A DNA stretch of 64,000 bases from Hydractinia symbiolongicarpus (Eukaryota; Cnidaria; Hydrozoa; Anthoathecata; Hydractiniidae): NCBI RefSeq assembly GCF_029227915.1, contig NC_079888.1:14493001-14557000 (forward strand). Direction: 5' to 3'. Every line of letters starts with the position of its first letter. The stretch's first letter is position 1. This document shows positions 12,801 through 25,200 of the stretch, piece by piece. Both the position numbers and the translations under genes were made by a program. Below the pieces are notes generated by a model. It was not told the DNA's origin. It saw nothing but the letters and a program-made list of their open reading frames with translations, and searched no databases.

Positions 12801-14142
12801 CACAGAGCTGTTGCATCTAACTACTACTGAAATAATTACATACACCTGTGCACTAGCAAACAAAACTAGTCGTGTACCCTTGCGTTTCCACCTTTATGCT
12901 CGCCAGTGATTACAAAACAAACATACTTTTTGCTTAACCGAAAACTGGAAAGCCATTAATAACATCCTGGTAATTAACCAAAAAAGTGTAGCAAAAGATG
13001 ATGCAAATTTTTAAAGGTAAGAAGAAAAGAATCAAATTATCTTTATATTTGTTTATAGATCCTTTAAACTTAACATCTTTTGAAGCTTCATCTTTGACAA
13101 CAGCAGGACCTTCAATATTAACGACAACGCATGGACCAGCAGCATCTACAACAACTTCACAATTTAGTACAGTTTCTAATAACAAAATAAAAGGTCCAGA
13201 CACAAGTTCGGAAACGTACGCACCATCCATCTCTTCTCCGACTACTCACAGTAAACCTTTAATGTCTTTAAGTCCAAGTGTAGAAAAAAGTAAGGAAAAC
13301 AAGGAAGTTGCCATGGCAACAGGGATTGCAACGGCTGTAATTTTAATATTAGTTGTAGCTATTATCATCTTGATATATTACAAGAAGAAACTTGATAGAA
13401 GGTACGTTTTATAAATCTTAATCTTGAAACATTGCAATGATGTTCCAACAAAATTATCTTAGTAATATATTTATTACAGTGAAAACTGGTAATGTCTTAT
13501 AATCCGAAGCAGATTTTCTTTTTTGCAGCATATAGTTTTCTGCAATATGTAATACAATTTGTAGAGAAGCAATTTATTTTCCAGTCATTTGTTTTAGAAA
13601 TACAAGCACAACCTATACAGAAACAAATGTGAGTAGATTTAATGAAGTTGAATATCTATGTAATGTTGTGTAATTATATCTATATTTAGAAATTAAAATG
13701 TGGTATTATTTAGATTGAAGAAATCAATTATGACCAAATAAACCAAAAACAAGAAGGAGAAGAAAAAGAAGGACAAAGAAACAAAGTTGAGTTTTCAAAC
13801 CAAACCTACGGTTATAAAATTGATATATCTACAAATGTTGAACATGAGAACAACGTACATGAAACACAAAAACGGGAAAGTCATTATTACAACACAAATG
13901 AATTGATGAGTAATTCTAACTATTACAATATGATTGGTGGGAAAGAAATGCCACGTGATGATAACAAGCCAATGAACAAAAATAACGCAGAAAATGTGAA
14001 GGAATATGAAGAAATTTGGGATAATAATATTATAAATAACAAGAGAGTTGGTAACCAAGAAAACAACAAGAATAACCATGGTTACAATAAAACGTTATGT
14101 CATAATCTTGCGCGTAAGGAGGAGAGTGTTGAGATCATATAA
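9842..14142 (+). CDS. Receptor-like type I membrane protein, gene A (six exons)
   Basis: Coding exons by splice-site reading: 9842-10028, 12250-12467, 12611-12743, 13059-13401, 13598-13628 and 13714-14142. All junctions are GT-AG and all phases agree, giving 446 aa. Exon 1 encodes a signal peptide (MIFYIILLYLRTCH) and a Cys-rich start; exons 2 and 3 complete an ectodomain of about 180 residues with scattered cysteines; exon 4 gives a Ser/Thr-rich stalk and one membrane segment (about residues 265-287); exons 5-6 form a 150-residue cytoplasmic tail rich in Asn, Glu and Tyr. Tail motifs include YDQI, YNMI and YEEI, possible SH2-binding sites. The start is placed at 9842 rather than 9815 because paralogs begin MIFY. 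I do not recognise the ectodomain family; role in cell recognition is an inference from architecture. Confidence 0.8.
10029..12249 (+). other. Intron 1 of gene A
   Basis: Donor gtaatg after 10028, acceptor ttgcag before 12250. AT-rich with no recognisable coding sequence or repeat family. Confidence 0.65.
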
Positions 14143-14548
14143 CATACAAGAAGCAAATCATAAAGTTGGAAGTTGTTTATAAAAGATTGGTGTCGCGGGT
14201 AGTTTTCGAGAAATATAATTGAGGAAATTCATCTTCCTATTATCCAGTATTTTAAATCTCAAAATGTTAGGAAATTACCATCGCCTTGTTAAATTGGCAG
14301 TGGTCATACTTTTAATTGCATTTAATTAAATAAATATCGTCCTCATTCGTCCTCATAAGGACATAATCTTTACACAAGTTAGGAAAATAAACTGAATTCA
14401 ACAGAATGTTAAATAGAAACAGAATTTAAATTATTTGTTCTTAATTTAATTCTTCATTACATCCGCCTTTCTAATGATCTTAATAAAAAGAGATTTGTAT
14501 AAAGTAAAGGATCGGCAAGTTTTTGTAAGTAAATTTTTTTGCGCACCT

Positions 14549-15270
14549 AAGGCCGGTTTCCACTCATTCGATTTGGTCGCGCGACTCTAGCAAATGGATA
14601 TCTGAGCATGCGCAAAATCTGTTTTTGAACAATTACGAAACCTTCTGTTGTTCGCGCGAATGGTCGCCAGAAAATTAACCTTTTTGAACTACAAAGCGAA
14701 TAAAAAATAATTTAAGCAATCAGAAGCCGCTATTTATCAAGAATTAAAAACATTTAAATCATAATGGCAGATGTGGGTAACTTTGACACAGAAACGAGAC
14801 AGAATTTCAGCAACTTGGAGTTATTGCTTCCCGTCTCATTGAGGTTTTCATCATAACAGGTGTAACAACAGGTAAGAAGTTCTTCTAATGTGGTGGGTGT
14901 CGTACTAAATTTGCGAAAGAAGAATATTCTATCAAATAGTCGCATGTCATTTACAAGCATGTGGTATTCTCCTTTCGTTTTTTCTCCAAATAAATCTTGC
15001 GCACCCAAAATCGTTTGGCTTTCTTCTTCTTAGCATATTTTCGTCTGAATCGTCTTCTCAAAAGCAAAAGAGTTATAATTTGTCTTCTAGTAAAAGCCAT
15101 CTGCATTCATAACTTAGAAAAAAATTCATCGCGTATTTAACATGGTTGTTCCGGTATTCAGCCATTTTTGTTTATGTTTTGTTGTCAAGTGAAAACTGCA
15201 TTGGCTTGGTCGTGCTATTCGCGCGACTTATTTGCGCTACCAAAGCGAATGAGTGGAAACCGGCCTTTAA
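14549..15270. mobile_element. PIF/Harbinger-type non-autonomous element
   Basis: About 720 bp bounded by inverted ends: AAGGCCGGTTTCCACTCATT at the left and its complement ending at about 15270, each followed inward by a related 'cgcgcgac' block. The interior carries the N-terminal part of a Harbinger-like transposase on the minus strand. The target duplication could not be resolved by eye. Confidence 0.62.
14800..15112 (-). pseudogene. Harbinger-like transposase N-terminus, frameshifted
   Basis: From about 15112 leftward one frame reads a basic MAFTRRQIITLLLLRRRFRR start and RFWVRKIY; a second frame then reads GEYHMLVNDMRLFDRIFFFR, ending with a 'RKFSTTPTTLEELL' block. This order matches the N-terminus of PIF/Harbinger nucleases. 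A frameshift near 14970 and the absence of the DDE catalytic core show it is a dead, internally deleted copy. Confidence 0.65.
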
Positions 15271-16840
15271 AACAATTTCATTGCTATTAACTTTTAAAAC
15301 CACAGATGGTTGGTAACGGAAAAATATTACACGCGAAATTGCTTTGTCCCCCTCCCCTTAAAACATCCTTTGTTGGAAATTCTTGATCGTTGACCCTTAT
15401 ACTTAAAAAGCGGTTAAAGTTTTTTGAAGAAGTTAGATATGTGCCTATACCAATCCATCAAACCGACGTGTTGCACGATTACAAATACTAACATTTTATT
15501 TCGGTACTAATCACGATTTGAAATGTTTATGGAAACCTAAGTTGAATTTAGAAATAAGCTAGGCGTCTTTTTTGCGATAAAGGGTTAACGATAACTTCGT
15601 TTACTCGGGTCTATTTTAAGCCTCAGAGTTGCTGTGAATGGTCACACTCACCACAACTAATTTTGATTAGTCTCCTTGTCCTTAGTGTGACCAAAAAAAA
15701 ACGAAGCAAAAAGTCACCACTATAGATATTATGATACAAAAGAAAATGCCTGACAAGTAACACAAAGTCAGGAATTGGTACAAAAGTTTACGCCTTAACA
15801 TTCAGTGCATCAACACGAGTACTTAGTCAATAACCAAGAGTAAACAATAACTTAGTTAACACCAAGACTTTATAAATGACTTTGCAATGAATTCCAAGAT
15901 CAAACACTCGTGCAAATATGTTGATGTTGAAAAGCAAAATAGAAATTCAAACATAAAGGTACCTGAAATTGTTACAATGAACATTACCTTAATAGCACAT
16001 GCAACACAGTACTTCTAACAATAATATTCTTATTCTTTCTTTTGTGCACGAGAAAGAAATCGTGTTACGGAAACAGGAACAAAATATATAAAACAGAACT
16101 GGAGAAGAAACCTATGCACGGACTAGCGATCAGTATAACACTAAATCACAAATTGGCATATATACAAACTAACAATGATACTACCGTTCACTTCCAGTGC
16201 TTGAATGTTGGGTTCAAACCCCGGCCGAGTCATGCCAGAGACTATAAAAGTGTTAATCTATCCTATCTGCTTAGCGTCAGCATGAGAATAGAACTGATAT
16301 CTTAAGTGGTTGTCTAGTTGAGCGATTGCTGTGCTTGCACAACTTTGGTAGCTCAAATGAGAGTTCTAAATGCGCTAAGACCCCCTTCGCAAGACCCAAG
16401 TTGATAGCAGTACCGATAGGAACTGAAGAGGTTTTCCTTGGTAAATAATTTTATTATTAAAAATAATACATCCCTTAAAAACAAATATTATTCACACAAT
16501 AATAATGACAATTCAGTTGTATTAAAATGTGAATATCAGATGGATTTACTGAGAAATACTAAGAAATACAAAAATGTTATTTGAGTAAACGAAACACCAG
16601 AGAAGACAATTTCCCTGAAACAACATTCTCAGGTATAAATAAAAATTGATAAAGTTATATCAAAAATCCTAATATTATTATTAAATTGTCGGTGACCCAT
16701 CCACGGGGTTGCCCCCTTTTGTACAGCGCATTTCTTGTGTTACGCTACTGCGGCATAATTTTGTGCAGGGAAAGGCAGACGACAGCTATTTCTATAAACT
16801 ATTAAACACACGTGACGAATTAAAGATAATGTTATCTTCT
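15271..16840. other. Intergenic region between convergent genes A and B
   Basis: Contains a possible SINE at 16190-16400; otherwise no gene supported. Confidence 0.35.
16190..16400 (+). repeat. Possible SINE fragment with tRNA-like B-box
   Basis: GGTTCAAACCCCGG at about 16211 fits a pol III B-box and is followed by about 190 bp of moderately GC-rich sequence unlike its surroundings. No A-box or target duplication was located, so the call is tentative. Confidence 0.3.
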
Positions 16841-19216
16841 TTATGGTACTTCGACAGTTCCTTTCATAGGAATTTCGTAGCCATCTTTTAACAAGGTCGT
16901 ATAATTAGACTTAACATTTTCTTTGCTATCAAATATCAGTGGTGCATAATTCTTGTTGTCTGTGACATTTTGACAGCTCCAGTTACCCTAAAAAAGAATT
17001 AGGATGGTAATTTTTAGGTTTTACTTCATAAGATTAATTCTAGTTGCCGTGTAGTTGTGACTTTTCCTTAAATCGAAATCAAAAGTCTTGGACGCTCAAA
17101 GAGCTTACACTGATGGGCAACATAGCATTATGATGACAACAAACTTTGTTTTTTTTTCAACTTACGAATATCCAAACGCGCATTATGGATACAATGATAT
17201 TTAATTTCTTATTTGGTAGTGACTATTTTGTCAAGTATCTTCATCAATGGAAATTAAGACCATGAGGACTCTTATGTCGGTAGAAGAAATAAAACAAAAA
17301 AGGATAACACATTGGTTATTCTCTTCTAGTTGTTATTTAAAAAACGACTGACTTCTAATATACTGTTCTTTCAAATTTTTGTATTTGTTAGTATTGCATT
17401 AATGACAGCTTGTATGTATACACAATGGTTGTACGCCAATAAAATTTACGTTTTTTAATGGTACTCTTGAGTTAGGCTAAATAATAATGATGCATCTTGT
17501 AGGAATTCTGCATGAAAGAAAAGAAGGGGCTGATTTCGCTCACATCTGCGTAGATTTTAAAGTATCAAAATGTCGATGGAAACACATTTCCATATAATCC
17601 AATATTTATCATCAAATTCAGCGCTGGCCGCGTTGGAAGGGAAAGTATTTTAAATTTGTAGCATTGACCAAAAATAAATAATCTTTTACAATTCTCGTTT
17701 GAGCTAGGAAAGTTATTTATAGAAGCAGGCCATAGCTATGGTGATACCTTAAGTCAAACACAAGCGTTCAGTATATGTCGCATCTTTGTTTGTACTGAAA
17801 AGAATAAACTCAGTTTTCTGTAACCAATTCAGAATGCATGTCAAATATCGTGCTTACATTGCCTTGTTCTTCACCACTGGCAGTCTTGTTAACTTTAACC
17901 TCGGGATACTCATACACAAAACTTGATTCTGTCACCTAAACGCATTTTTTATTAAATTTGCTAAAGGATTAGTTTACAAATTAATGAAAAAAAAAGCGTA
18001 AACTTGTTAATTTATCTGTATAATGTGACCACACTTACGTTAATGCTGCTAATTTCCTTGACCTTCCTAGAAAATTAAAACAGGTATTTTGGCGATAGTG
18101 TAAAAACATTATAAGGTCGAAATTCTTGAAAGATTGACGTCTAAATATAACATAGACATTCGGTCCAAGAATTTTCAAACATATTATGAATCCGCACCTC
18201 CCACCCCCTCCAAAAAAAATTAGGTCCAATTTGACTTAAACTTGGTACACTTACAGTACGTCATGAAAGAAACAAAATGGCAGCAATAAAATTTTGCTTA
18301 CGTCACCATTTTTCCTGTGATGTCATCGAAAGCTTGTGAGTTCTCCAAAATACTACTATCTGCTTAAAATTCAATTACTTTAGTTCTACAGAATTTTCAC
18401 ATTATATTTAAATTTTTGATAGTTAAATAAAATATATTAACACACATTAACCGGTTTCGCATAGTTCGCATGAGAAATGTCGAAAAGTGCCCGTTAATTT
18501 CCGGGTAAAATTCGGGAAATCGAATTAATCACGTGTTCATAATTAACAGAATGATTCACTTATTCAAATGAAATAGTGTTGTAAGTTTGAACTTCTAAGT
18601 ATAATCCTAACGAAAATTATAGATTCCCAATTATAAGGATTTCATAGAGCTTTTTAGGGGGAGTTTGGAGTAAATAGCCAATATCCACACCTGTGAGAAG
18701 TATCAGACCTGAAAATTTGGCATGCAGGTACCTCATATATAAATATTAAAACCAAGGAAGTATCATAACAATGCCGCAAAGTAAAAAAGAGATCTTAAAA
18801 AAAAAGCGGATAGAATAGGGTTACGTAATGTTTCTATAACGGAATATAGTCAAGTACTTACGTCTGACCACGGTTTTTTACTTCACGTACTAAAAAAATC
18901 ACAATTATAATGAATATCAGGTTAGTGACTCCTAAGATTCCACCGACTATGAAAACACTTTTGTTATACTCGCATGGAAGGGTTGAAGAAGTCGATTCGT
19001 TAGAATTCGCATCCGTTCTTCCAGTCGTGGATGTCGTGGATGCAGAGCTCGAGTTTTCCTTTGCTTTTTTATTCAAGTTTGTTGTTTCTGTTGTCGTTGT
19101 TGTTGCTGTTTTTGTTGTTGTTTTTGTTGTTGTTGTTTCTGTTGTTGTTTTTGTTTCTGTTACTGGTGTTGTAGCTGTTGTAGTTATAGGCGCGAATGAT
19201 GATAAAGTTAAAGGAT
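16841..19216 (-). CDS. Gene B exons 4-7 (stalk, membrane segment, ITAM tail)
   Basis: Exon 4 begins, like gene A exon 4, with AT-CCT-TTA after an intron AG, then a Thr-rich stalk encoded by an (ACA)n-like microsatellite (about 19078-19195), then the membrane segment VFIVGGILGVTNLIFIIIV. Exon 7 encodes NYAPLIF and NYTTLL: YAPL and YTTL separated by 11 residues, which fits the ITAM rule YxxL/I-x6-12-YxxL/I (tyrosines about 351 and 366). A third tyrosine follows in GYEIPM. Exon 6 adds a YEYPEV motif. Confidence 0.75.
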
Positions 19217-22200
19217 CTACAAGAAAATAAACGACAAAGATACCTTAGGCCAAGGTGTTTAAATGGCCATGTATGAGGCATGAACTAAAACCCACTAAAA
19301 CTGCTTTGTTTAGCTGCTAAAAAAAATTCAGAAAGATACGTCTAAAAATGTATAAAAACCATAAACAAAAAACAATTGGTATTACTTAACACTTTTTTGT
19401 TTTTTGTATCTAGTTAGTTAGTTGTTGTGCCAATTATTGTGTTACTGTTGGATATTAGAACAATAATTTTATTAAATGTTCCTTGTGTTACACAATGAAA
19501 CAATATGCAATTCTTTTCAATAAGTTATCTCAACTGAGAGCACGGTTTCTATCTAATAATACGAACTTGCCAAGGCTCCCAGCTATTTGGTTAATCTTAA
19601 TTGAAACTAATTGACGTTATCACAAAGTAAGAAATCCTAGTAAAAATATGATTTACTGTTACGTAATGATGCTTCGAAAATAGCTGTGAAAAGTCGCTGA
19701 TAAATACTCAGTTCTAGTAATAATGTTGTTTTGAAAGATAATGTTGTTTTGGAAAAATAATGTTGTTTTGGAAAGATAATGTTGTTTTGAAAAGATAATG
19801 TTGTTTTGAAAAGATAATGTTGTTTAGGAAAGATAATGTTGTTTTGGAAAGATAATGTTGTTTTGGAAAGATAATGTTGTTTTGGAAAAATAATGTTGTT
19901 TTGAAAGATAATGCTGTTCTCGAAAGATAATGTTGTTTTGAAAGATAATGTTGTTTTGGAAAAATAATGTTGTTTTGGAAAGATAATGTTGTTTTGAAAG
20001 AAAATGTTGTTTTGAAAGATAATGTTGTTTTGGAAAGATAATGTTGTTTTGAAAGAAAATGTTGTTTTGAAAGATAATGTTGTTTTGGAAAAATAATGTT
20101 GTTTTGGAAAAATAATGTTGTTTTGAAAGAAAATGTTGTTTTGAAAAATAATGTTGTTTTGGAAAGATAATGTTGTTTTGAAAAAATAATGTTGTTTTGA
20201 AAGATAATGCTGTTCTCGAAAGATAATGTTGTTTTGAAAGATAATGTTGTTTTGGAAAAATAATGTTGTTTTGGAAAGATAATGTTGTTTTGAAAAAATA
20301 ATGTTGTTTTGAAAGATAATGCTGTTCTCGAAAGATAATGTTGTTTTGAAAGAAAATGTTGTTTTGGAAAAATAATGTTGTTTTGAAAAGATAATGTTGT
20401 TTTGGAAAAATAATGTTGTTTTGAAAGATAATGCTGTTCTCGAAAGATAATGTTGTTTTGAAAGATAATGTTGTTTTGGAAAAATAATGTTGTTTTGGAA
20501 AGATAATGTTGTTTTGAAAAGATAATGTTGTTTAGGAAAGATAATGTTGTTTTGGAAAGATAATGTTGTTTTGGAAAGATAATGTTGTTTTGGAAAAATA
20601 ATGTTGTTTTGAAAGATAATGCTGTTCTCGAAAGATAATGTTGTTTTGAAAGATAATGTTGTTTTGGAAAAATAATGTTGTTTTGGAAAGATAATGTTGT
20701 TTTGAAAAGATAATGTTGTTTTGAAAAGATAATGTTGTTTAGGAAAGATAATGTTGTTTTGGAAAGATAATGTTGTTTTGGAAAGATAATGTTGCTTTGA
20801 AAAAGATAATGTTGTTTTGAAAGATAATGTTGCTTTGAAAAGATAATGTTGCTTTAAAAAGAAACAAACAAACAAACAAACAAACAAACAATGGTTTTCT
20901 TAGAGCTCGACGGTTTAACCTCATTTCTCTTGTGTTTATTGGTTTATATATATTTAAAAATTTTATTGTAGTACTTTTTTGTTGCGTCGTCTGTTTTAGA
21001 GTTTTGATTCGAAATTGTTAAACATGTCCCCAAAGCCTATTTTCAACTTTGTTTACTAACTTATCAATTCTACTTATATCAGCAAAGTAAACAACTTTAA
21101 ACCCTAGTAACACCGCACAAAGTGCCCGCGTCTTTTTCTTTTTTTAAATATATTTTTCCCTGTGTACTCCCTGTGAAACCCTCAAATTTTGTGACTTTTC
21201 CTAACTTTAATTGGACTTACTGGTTCTTAATTACTTTTGTTTATTCTTGTAAATATAAATAAGCCAATTGTGAAAAGGGGTCAAAATATCTAGAGATCTA
21301 GAGTAGATTTTTTTTCTTATCTTGTTCTATGTTAAATTTTTTTTAATCAAAAACTATTCAGTTGAACACATAGAAAGTGGAGCTCTCTAGCGCACTTTCG
21401 ACTTATCGCCGTTTTTCACTCAAAACCCTACTTTCAAGGGTCTAGCGCAGCACTGTTTCCTCGCTATATTGATCCTCTGTGCAAAGGGTCTCTTTCCTAA
21501 TTTCAAACACGTGACATCATACCTCAAATGAGTAAAACACGTGACATCATACCTCAAATGAGTAAAACACGTGACATCATACCTCAAATGAGTAAAACAC
21601 GTGACATCATGTCTCAAATGAGTAAACAACATGTTATCACCCTGGTTGGGGTCACAACATAAATAAAATGTCCAGCGCGTTAGAAAATTTTCCAACATAT
21701 AATAAAGCAATGAGTTTCTTTAGAAATGCAATTAGTAAATTATATAGCGCTGTCTCTGCACCAGTGGCAGCAACACGTGATGCACTCGCAGAGAGACTGC
21801 AGAGTGTGCGTGAAACTGCTTCTTTATTATACCACAAGGCTAAGGAGAGGCTTGGTTACGGTCAGGCCTTGAAAGCCACCGTTGAAGACGCTGCTGTGGA
21901 AGAAGAACAAGTGGAAGAAGTGGATCACAGTGCTGTTAAAACAGAAGGTGGATTTGATGGTAATTATTGACATTTCCGAAGTGAAGGAACACCAGAAGGT
22001 CAACTGGTGAGTATTGAACAGTACCTGGATCAACAGAAACAACATGTGGAGAAAGTCATCACAGACTTGCAAAACACTAGACAGAATTGGAAGATTCAAC
22101 TGAATCTCGTGGTGGAGTTTGTGCACAAGAAAAATCCTTCCGACAAGTTCACAAAACCAATATGGAGTGAAGCTGTCACAATAATAGAAGGAAGCGACAT

Positions 22201-25200
22201 CGAAGAATTGATCGCAGAGATGTATAAAAGCCTGCTAAAACGCTTTGAAATGACATCGGAGAAACTCAAAAAAAGCGACTACATCTTCAAGCGAATCACG
22301 GAAATAACGTATCACTGCCACATGATTGACCTTATGAGAGGCAGATCATGGTTCAAGACACCCGAATGGCTGCGAAAAAAGCACTGCATCACCAATCCCA
22401 AAAATGAAGACGAGCAGTCCTTCAAATGGGCCGTCATTACAGCACTGCACCACAACGAAATCAAAAACGATCCTCAACGCATCTCGAAGCTCAAACCATT
22501 TGTTGAACAGTACAATTGGAGTGGCATCGAGTTCCCAACTTCCAACACACACTGGAAAAAGTTTAAAAGGCAAAACCCCAACTTGGCGTTGAATGTCTAC
22601 TTTTCTGAAGAAGATTTTCAGGTCAGACAGGCATATGTTTCGAAACACAACACGACACGTAAAAAGGTGGCAGATGTGCTAATCATTCAAGAAGGAGGGA
22701 AAAAGCACTACGTTGCCATTAAAAGATACTCTGCGCTCATGCGCGGTTTATCATCTAGACATCGAGGTGATAACTACTGTCGAAACTGCATGCACAGATT
22801 CCGCAGTCAAGAGACACGAGACAATCACATGAAAGTGTGCATAGACCATGATTTTTGCGAGATTATCATGCCTAAAAAAGGAACAGTCCTCAAACACGAA
22901 GATGGGCAAAAGTCGCTCAGAATGCCATTTGTCATCTATGCAGACACAGAATGTATCTTGGAACCTGTTCAAGGTTGTGATAGAGAACCTGGAAAATCCC
23001 ACACCAGAGACGTCAGCAAGCATGTGGCTTCAGGATATGCCTTCATTACCAAATTTGCACATGGAGAAGTTGAAGAATCATCCGACTGCTATCGTGGAAA
23101 AGACTGCATGGAAATGTTTTGTAAGGGACTTAGAGATCAAGTCAATAGAGCTATCAGACATCCACAGAAGAAGATGATCCCGTTGACACACGAAGAGAAA
23201 GAAGCCCACAAGTCTGCAAAAAGATGCTTAATTTGCAAAGGAGTGTTCAAGAAGAACAACGAAGACATCACAATGCGCAAAGTTCGAGATCACTGTCACT
23301 ACACTGGTCAGTATCGAGGAGCTGCACACAGTTCGTGCAACCTAAAATATCGCATCCCCAACGAGATTCCGGTGGTCATGCACAATCGCTCACGGTATGA
23401 CGATCACATTATCACCAAGCAACTGGCCAGGGAATTCAAAAGCCACGAGTTTGAATGTCTGGGTAAAAACAGCGAAAAATACATCAGCTTCTCCATCAAG
23501 CACCCCGTCACATTTCAAGGAAAAGACGACGAACCGCTGAAGCAGATGAAGAATAACAAGAAAACCAACCAAATGAAAGAATTGGAAATCAGCACGACCT
23601 GCAAAATCAAGTTTATCGACAGCTGCAGGTTCATGCAAAGCTTATTGTCAAGCCTTGTAGATAATTTAGCTGGAACCAACAGTGAAAGTGTCAGCTGCAA
23701 CGACTGCAAATCAACATGGAACTCATCGAGATTGACTCAGAGTACAAGGCGCAATTCAAGTGTCAAAGCTGTTACCGCTCTTATAAGACGGTGGAACTGA
23801 ATGAGCATTCTATGAAGCAGAAATTTTCCAACACATTCAAGCATGCAAGGGGCAATGCCGAGCACTTTAGACTTTTGCTGCGTAAGGGTGTTTACCCCTA
23901 CGAATACATGGATGCGTGGGAGCGTTTTGAAGAGACAGCACTTCCTCTAAAAGCACAATTTTACAGCAGCTTGAACCTTGAAAACATCACCGAAAACGAC
24001 TACAAGCATGCTCAAAAGGTGTGGAAGGCTCTCAACATCAAAAACCTTGGGGAGTACCACGATCTCTACGTGATGAGCGACACGCTTCTTTTAGCAGACG
24101 TTCTTGAAAATTTTCGAGACACTTGTCAAAACATCTACGAGCTTGATCCAGCGTATTTTTACACTGCTCCAGGCCTCGCATGGCAAGCAGCTCTAAAAGT
24201 GACGGGTCAGGAGCTCGAGCTTCTCTCAGACATCGACATGCTACTGATGGTTGAAAAGGGGCTCAGGGGTGGTATTTGCCAAGCAATCAAGCGCCATGCT
24301 AAGGCAAACAATCCGTACATGGGGGAATTGTTTGATATCAACCTGTTGATCTCGTATCTGCTGTACATCGATGCCAACAATCTGTACGGAGGTGCCATGT
24401 CACAAAAGCTGCCAACACACGGCTTTAAGTGGCGTGAAGACCTCGACAATTTTACTCAAGCTTTTATAGAAAATTATAAAAATGGAGATGATGGCTATTT
24501 TCTTGAAGTGGATGTCCACTACCCGAAGAAGCTGCGCAAACTCCACAACGACTTTCCATTCTTGCCTGAAAATATGCGCCTGAACAACGACTGTGAAAAG
24601 TTGACGTGCAATGTGTTTGACAAGGAAAAATACGTGCTGCACATTCGCAAATTGCAGCAGGCACTGCAGCATGGATTGGTTCCCACCAAGGTGCACCGAG
24701 TCATTGAGTTCAAGCAAAGTGCTTCGCTGAAACCCTACATTGACATGAACACAAAGCTGCGAAAGGATGCCAAAAATGATTTTGAGAAAGACTTTTTTAA
24801 GCTGATGAAGCTCGCATCAGCTCCAAACTATCACAGCACATCAAGATTTGACAAGAAATTTGTGGCAATGGAAATGAACAAAGTGAAGGTCGTCATGAAC
24901 AAACCTGTCTACCTCGGCCTCTCCATCTTGGACTTGAGCAAACTCACGATGTATGAGTTTCACTACGACTACATCAAGCCAAAGTTTGGTGCAGGCGCAG
25001 AGCTTTGATACATGGACACAGATAGTTTCGTCTACCACATCAAAACAGACGATGTCTATAAAGATATCGCAGGTGACGTTGAATCAAGGTTTGACACATC
25101 GAATTACAGTCCCGAAGACAAACGTCCCTTGCCTATTGGCAAAAACAAGAAAAAATTGTGCTTAATGAAGGATGAACTTGGTGGCAAAATCATGATCGAA

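Noticed and set aside
12998-13414. Separate 138-residue gene starting MMQIFKGKK
   Set aside because: Its first part is intron; it is exon 4 of gene A read through the acceptor at 13058.
16042-16305. 87-residue plus-strand frame
   Set aside because: Overlaps the SINE-like segment; no domain and no family support.
19637-20887. 416-residue open frame of repeating FKTTLSFQNNIIFPKQHYL-like peptide
   Set aside because: Arises from a satellite whose unit has no stop in that frame; no start context or non-repeat domain.
21508-21627. CRISPR-like array of 30-bp repeats
   Set aside because: Units are directly adjacent with no spacers, and the host is an animal.
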